From the NCBI GenBank assembly GCA_945787595.1, contig CALZJV010000351.1:1-6532 (forward strand): DNA of 6,532 bases, in the 5' to 3' direction. Positions 4,329 to 6,532 of the stretch are shown in pieces. The stretch is from an uncultured Desulfobacterales bacterium (GTDB lineage Bacteria; Desulfobacterota; Desulfobacteria; Desulfobacterales; JAFDCJ01). Each line of letters begins with the position of its first letter. Positions within the stretch are counted from its first letter, which is position 1. The position numbers and the translations under genes were made by a program. A model generated the notes under the pieces. That model ran no database searches and was not told where the DNA came from. It was given only the letters and a program-made list of their open reading frames with translations.

Positions 4329-4379
4329 TCAGATGACTTTAGACAGTATCTTTAAATAATAAACGCCGGATAATACACG
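4329..4379 (-). pseudogene. C-terminal scrap of a second RAYT transposase
   Basis: The minus strand reads LSGVYYLKILSKVI and stop (4373-4329), preceded by R-V and a stop at 4382-4380. It aligns with the last 14 residues, LSGVYSLKRLSEVI and stop, of the larger RAYT remnant ending at 5427. Seventeen bases (4358-4374 and 5456-5472) are identical. Among the rest, four changed codons are synonymous and three change the residue, and the frame and stop are kept. This is therefore a relic of a distinct relative, not a recent copy. Confidence 0.75.
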
Positions 4380-4490
4380 TCAGATTATATCAGACGGCGC
4401 AAAGGACATGACAGGTAAAGACTTAACAGAGACAAGCGCTTGCTTTTTTTATCGGAGGGCAGCAGGGGTATTAGATAAGATCGGTGACGA

Positions 4491-4546
4491 GCGCCCCGCT
4501 TGCCAGCGGGGTGTCGCATCTATTTTATGAAGGCAATGTGCGACAC
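4491..4546. repeat. REP-like palindrome C with an outer inverted repeat
   Basis: CCCCGCT (4494-4500) pairs perfectly with AGCGGGG (4505-4511) around TGCC. Directly adjoining, GTGTCGCA (4511-4518) is an exact inverted repeat of TGCGACAC (4539-4546), 20 bases apart. It lies downstream of the ParE operon on its strand and could end its transcript, but there is no T run. The GC-rich stem is of the same type as palindromes A and B. Confidence 0.55.
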
Positions 4547-4604
4547 AGGGAGCGGAGGACCTGTACTTCATGTGCTGGAGCCTCAGCACGCTGCTCTATC
4601 GTTG

Positions 4605-4891
4605 TTAAATCTCCTCGGGCAGCAAGCGTGCGCCATGGATGACCGCTAAAACGTCGATTTGATTTGCTTTGATGCGGTAAATGATGCGGTAGGGTTTCTC
4701 GATCAGCTCGCGGATATCTTCGGTCTGATATTCCGGCACTTTGCGACCGATAGCGGCTGATCGGCGATTTGCTCTGAACGGTGGGTGATTCTGTCCACCA
4801 TCCGGTTGGCATAGGTTGGAGAGTTGAGAGCAATGTATTCGTAGATATTCACCAGGTGCTCGATAGCGTTTTGTGTCCAGTGAACCCTCAT
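4605..4891 (-). pseudogene. parE: ParE-family toxin with a single-base frameshift
   Basis: Two frames join into one 95-aa ParE/RelE-fold protein. The first, from the ATG at 4891, reads MRVHWTQNAIEHLVNIYEYI and on to QIADQPLS. The second reads GRKVPEYQTEDIRELIEKPY and on through IIYRIKANQIDVLAVIHGAR to LLPEEI and stop at 4605. The junction is at about 4747-4749, where the minus strand reads CTATCGGTCGC; one extra G would restore CTA TCG GGT CGC. All usual ParE parts are present: the N-terminal helices, the R-x-x-P core region, and the YRI and ViHgAR strands. ParE toxins poison DNA gyrase. As read, the toxin is truncated at 62 aa with a foreign tail and is likely inactive. The ATG overlaps the antitoxin stop by 4 bases. 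A sequencing error is a real alternative, given the short G run. Confidence 0.85.
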
Positions 4892-5076
4892 GCTGGCAAA
4901 TTAAACTTTTTGCGCACATCTTTGACGTCCAGTGTGCGTCCTTGATCGCTGTCTTTGATCCCGGCTTCTATGGCTTGTCGGACATAGATGCGGTACATCA
5001 AATCCTCCCAGGTTGCGGACTCCGGTAAATTGTCCAAGAGTTGATGGGCTTTTTGCTTGATGCTTTCGGTTTGCAT
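4888..5076 (-). CDS. antitoxin of the ParE-type operon
   Basis: A 62-aa acidic, helical protein: MQTESIKQKAHQLLDNLPES, then ATWEDLMYRIYVRQAIEAGI, ending KDVRKKFNLPA. The pattern 'hxLLDxLPexATWeDLmYxIYvRqaIEaG' is what I recall for small antitoxins paired with ParE in sulfate reducers and relatives. A good Shine-Dalgarno, AGGAG, lies 8 bases before the ATG, and the gene overlaps parE by 4 bases. No separate DNA-binding fold is obvious from sequence. The frame is intact although the toxin is broken, so the antitoxin may be kept for cross-neutralisation or may simply not have decayed yet. Confidence 0.85.
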   Translation of the reverse strand: MQTESIKQKAHQLLDNLPESATWEDLMYRIYVRQAIEAGIKDSDQGRTLDVKDVRKKFNLPA

Positions 5077-5159
5077 GTTTTTAACTCCTATTGCGCCGTA
5101 TACGCCTTTTTTGCCTTGGCATCTCTTTCAAATGTTAAGGTTTTTATGGTTTAAAATCA

Positions 5160-5188
5160 ATTATTGGCCATCAATAGTTAATAGTCAA
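5160..5188 (-). promoter_or_regulatory. promoter of the antitoxin/parE operon
   Basis: On the minus strand, TTGACT (5188-5183), a 17-base spacer and AATAAT (5165-5160) give a good sigma70 match (5 of 6 each). An inverted repeat TATTG-5-CAATA, just upstream of the -10 within the spacer (about 5162-5176), is a possible operator. The 5' untranslated part would be about 75-80 bases. Confidence 0.65.
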
Positions 5189-5426
5189 GCCCAATAAATA
5201 GAAAAATAATTGTTAGAACTTGATTAGTGATTTAGCGCGATAAATATACTACTGTAGGCCACTGTTTTATTATGAGAAAATCTTTCAAAACTCCAACTCA
5301 GATTATCTTTTTTTGAGCAACGATAGAAGGAGCCCCGGAGTAAGGCGCTTAAATAGTACGTTGTCGATGGGGGGCGACTGATAACGCAGCCCAAAATCTT
5401 TATCTGGAAGACTATAAAACTGTTTT

Positions 5427-6180
5427 TCAAATAACTTCAGAAAGTCGCTTCAAAGAATAAACGCCGGATAATCCCTTTACTGGTTTTGGTTTTTTTTCAT
5501 TTTTTGAATTAAAGTGATGTTTAAAGCGCATATACATCTTTGAAACAAATTCTTTAGAGCCGATGACGCCGGAGTCCGTAAAATAGCGCGTGCGGTATCT
5601 GAAACGATCGCTTCGGCTGAGTTCAAACTCCCGCTTGCGCTCCTTTTCAAGAATCCTGTCGCCGATTACCTTGGATTTTCCCTTCGCAGGCCGATTTACT
5701 GCCCCGGCTTCATACACATACCTGCGATACCTTCGAATGCGCTCTTTTTCGCTTTTGACATTGAATTCCTTTAATCCGAAATCAGTCGAAAGAAAGTTAT
5801 CCCGGTTGTTGGTCTGGACATGGTAACCAAGGGAATTCCGGCGGTATTCTTCAGGCCGGGCGACGATCCCGGCTCGCAACGGGTTCAAATCAATGTAGGC
5901 CAGACAGTTTATGAGGGTCTCTCCTTTATCAACGATGACACTTTTGAACCGGGGTCGCCCCAAAAATAGCCACGCCGGTTGTGACTTTTGTTGTAGTATC
6001 TGTCAAAGCCTACCTTTATTTCACGAACAAATTCAGAAAGGTTAGATAATTTTGCCCTCAGAGATGGGATTTACCCCTCAGTAAATACATGGTCATCGCC
6101 ATAAAAGCTCAGATAGCGTATTTTTCTATTTTTTCTCTAAAGGCTGGCGAGGCTTTGCGGATATCAAAATCTACCTGGGT
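5427..6180 (-). pseudogene. REP-associated tyrosine transposase (Y1/IS200-like), decayed
   Basis: Three frames add up to one transposase. About 6180-6121 reads QVDFDIRKASPAFREKIEK. From 6118 the reading is RYLSFYGDDHVFTEG, then a TAA (6073-6071) where I would expect a Gln codon (CAA), then IPSLRAKLSNLSEFVREIKV, GFDRYYNKSHNRRGYFWG. A 2-base excess in a C run (about 5950-5954) shifts the frame, and it goes on as RFKSVIVDKGETLINCLAYI, DLNPLRAGIV to SLKRLSEVI and stop at 5427. INCLAYIDLNP-RAGIV and the DRYYN block with the putative nucleophile tyrosine are typical of this RAYT family. The N-terminal HUH part is not found, so at least four defects exist. The last 178 codons are still open. RAYTs move REP palindromes, three of which lie in this window. 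Confidence 0.88.
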
Positions 6181-6209
6181 CGCTCATCAGGGACTACAGC
6201 AATATCTGA

Positions 6210-6347
6210 TTGCTCAGCGATCTTGACTCACCGGCTGAAATGTTTCTGGGCACGCCGGTCGCGTTTCAGGGAATCGACGAGATTCGCAGGATCCAGGGGC
6301 AAACGGGGATCACGTTAATGACCTGGTCCGACCCGGCAGGGTCATGA
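6210..6347 (+). other. possible short coding remnant
   Basis: A 45-codon plus-strand frame (LLSDLDSPAEMFLGTPVAFQ and on to TLMTWSDPAGS, then a stop) has a GC-biased third position and a protein-like composition. It has no start signal and its 5' side meets a stop. I do not recognise a family. It may be a fragment of a chromosomal gene cut by the RAYT-bearing insertion, or chance in GC-rich DNA. Nothing else is seen between the RAYT remnant and 6381. Confidence 0.25.
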
Positions 6348-6381
6348 ATGCATCAGGCACCGGGCGGGGGTTGGGCGGGCG

Positions 6382-6402
6382 GAGCCCCCGTCGTCGGGGC
6401 TC
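6382..6402. terminator. GC-rich hairpin at the end of the partial gene
   Basis: GAGCCCC (6382-6388) pairs perfectly with GGGGCTC (6396-6402) around CGTCGTC. It overlaps the stop codon (6403-6401) of the minus-strand gene. There is no T run on either side, so it could be a weak terminator, a 3' mRNA-stabilising hairpin or a REP-type repeat. Confidence 0.4.
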
Positions 6403-6532
6403 ACGTGTTCTCGGAATGTCGGACGCGCTTTTGGAACCAGTGCTCCGCATGGCGGGCAACTTCTGCCAGGCGCGACTCCGGCCATTTTTCAATGCGGGGG
6501 GGTAGCACCAGATCCTTTTTGTAAGATGTTTT
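6401..6532 (-). CDS. C-terminus of an unrecognised protein (partial)
   Basis: The last 43 codons of a gene whose start lies beyond the right edge: KTSYKKDLVLPPRIEKWPES, then RLAEVARHAEHWFQKRVRHS, ENT and stop. It is basic and Trp/His-bearing, predicted helical over RLAEVARHAEHWFQKRV, with no membrane segment. Codon use is GC-rich, unlike the TA genes to the left, which suggests resident chromosome. I do not recognise the family and assign no function. The alternative minus-strand frame at 6310-6492 overlaps it and looks like a low-complexity shadow. Confidence 0.55.
   Translation of the reverse strand, partial: KTSYKKDLVLPPRIEKWPESRLAEVARHAEHWFQKRVRHSENT

Noticed and set aside
4378..4397. 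CGTCAGAT...ATCAGACG palindrome as a fourth copy of the terminator
   Set aside because: It has mismatches in the stem, no T run, and no tRNA-end core before it; it lies beside the RAYT scrap and may be chance.
4433..4450. CAAGCGCTTG followed by T7 as a terminator
   Set aside because: The palindrome can form only a 3-bp stem with a tetraloop, too weak to call, and no plus-strand gene precedes it.
4525..4833. Minus-strand 102-codon frame across the ParE region
   Set aside because: Shadow of the parE pseudogene; low-complexity Arg/Ser/Pro product, while the ParE motifs read clearly in the two other frames.
5224..5430. Minus-strand 68-codon frame downstream of the RAYT remnant
   Set aside because: No family signature and no clear ribosome binding site; overlap of its start with the RAYT stop appears accidental.
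6310..6492. Minus-strand 60-codon frame
   Set aside because: Arg/Pro-rich, reads through a GC hairpin, and overlaps the better-supported C-terminal coding frame ending at 6401.

Overview
The window looks like an accessory region of a Gram-negative bacterial chromosome, most likely Desulfobacterota (Deltaproteobacteria). That guess rests on remembered resemblance of the toxin-antitoxin (TA) and REP-associated transposase (RAYT) proteins to sequences from sulfate reducers, so it is an inference. No core metabolic gene is present. Base composition is AT-leaning over most of the window and turns visibly GC-rich to the right of about position 6200.

Layout. At the left, tRNA-Lys(UUU) (60-135) and tRNA-Glu(UUC) (232-309) lie in tandem, both with encoded CCA, behind a sigma70-like promoter. 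The last 15 bases of tRNA-Glu recur exactly at 1337-1351 and 4226-4240. Each recurrence ends a 116-base repeat (1236-1351 and 4125-4240, 103/116 identical, no gaps). All three copies of the tRNA end are followed within 13-16 bases by a rho-independent terminator of the same design. I read this as two modules inserted one after the other at the tRNA-Glu 3' end. Module 1 (310-1351, 1042 bp) holds a VapB/VapC pair whose PIN toxin has a four-cysteine insert. Module 2 (1352-4240, 2889 bp) holds a toxin-first PIN operon with a 54-aa partner, the remains of a tyrosine recombinase, and a Phd/PIN pair. No intact integrase is visible, so the modules would be non-autonomous or fossil.

To the right of the second repeat are a third terminator, a third copy of the hairpin that opens the 116-base repeat, a C-terminal scrap of a RAYT gene, an antitoxin/ParE operon whose toxin has a 1-base frameshift, and a larger RAYT pseudogene (5427 to about 6180). 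Three short GC-rich palindromes of REP type (about 1576, 2415 and 4494) are scattered among the genes. At the right edge is the C-terminus of an unrecognised protein (6401-6532, minus) in GC-rich sequence that may be ordinary chromosome.

How it works together. Four TA systems of four different kinds sit in about 4.6 kb, three of them intact. Inside modules bounded by tRNA-derived repeats they would stabilise the inserted DNA by punishing its loss. Each module also appears to bring a replacement terminator, so tRNA-Glu transcription stops normally after every insertion. The recombinase and RAYT remnants show repeated gain and decay of mobile DNA at this site.
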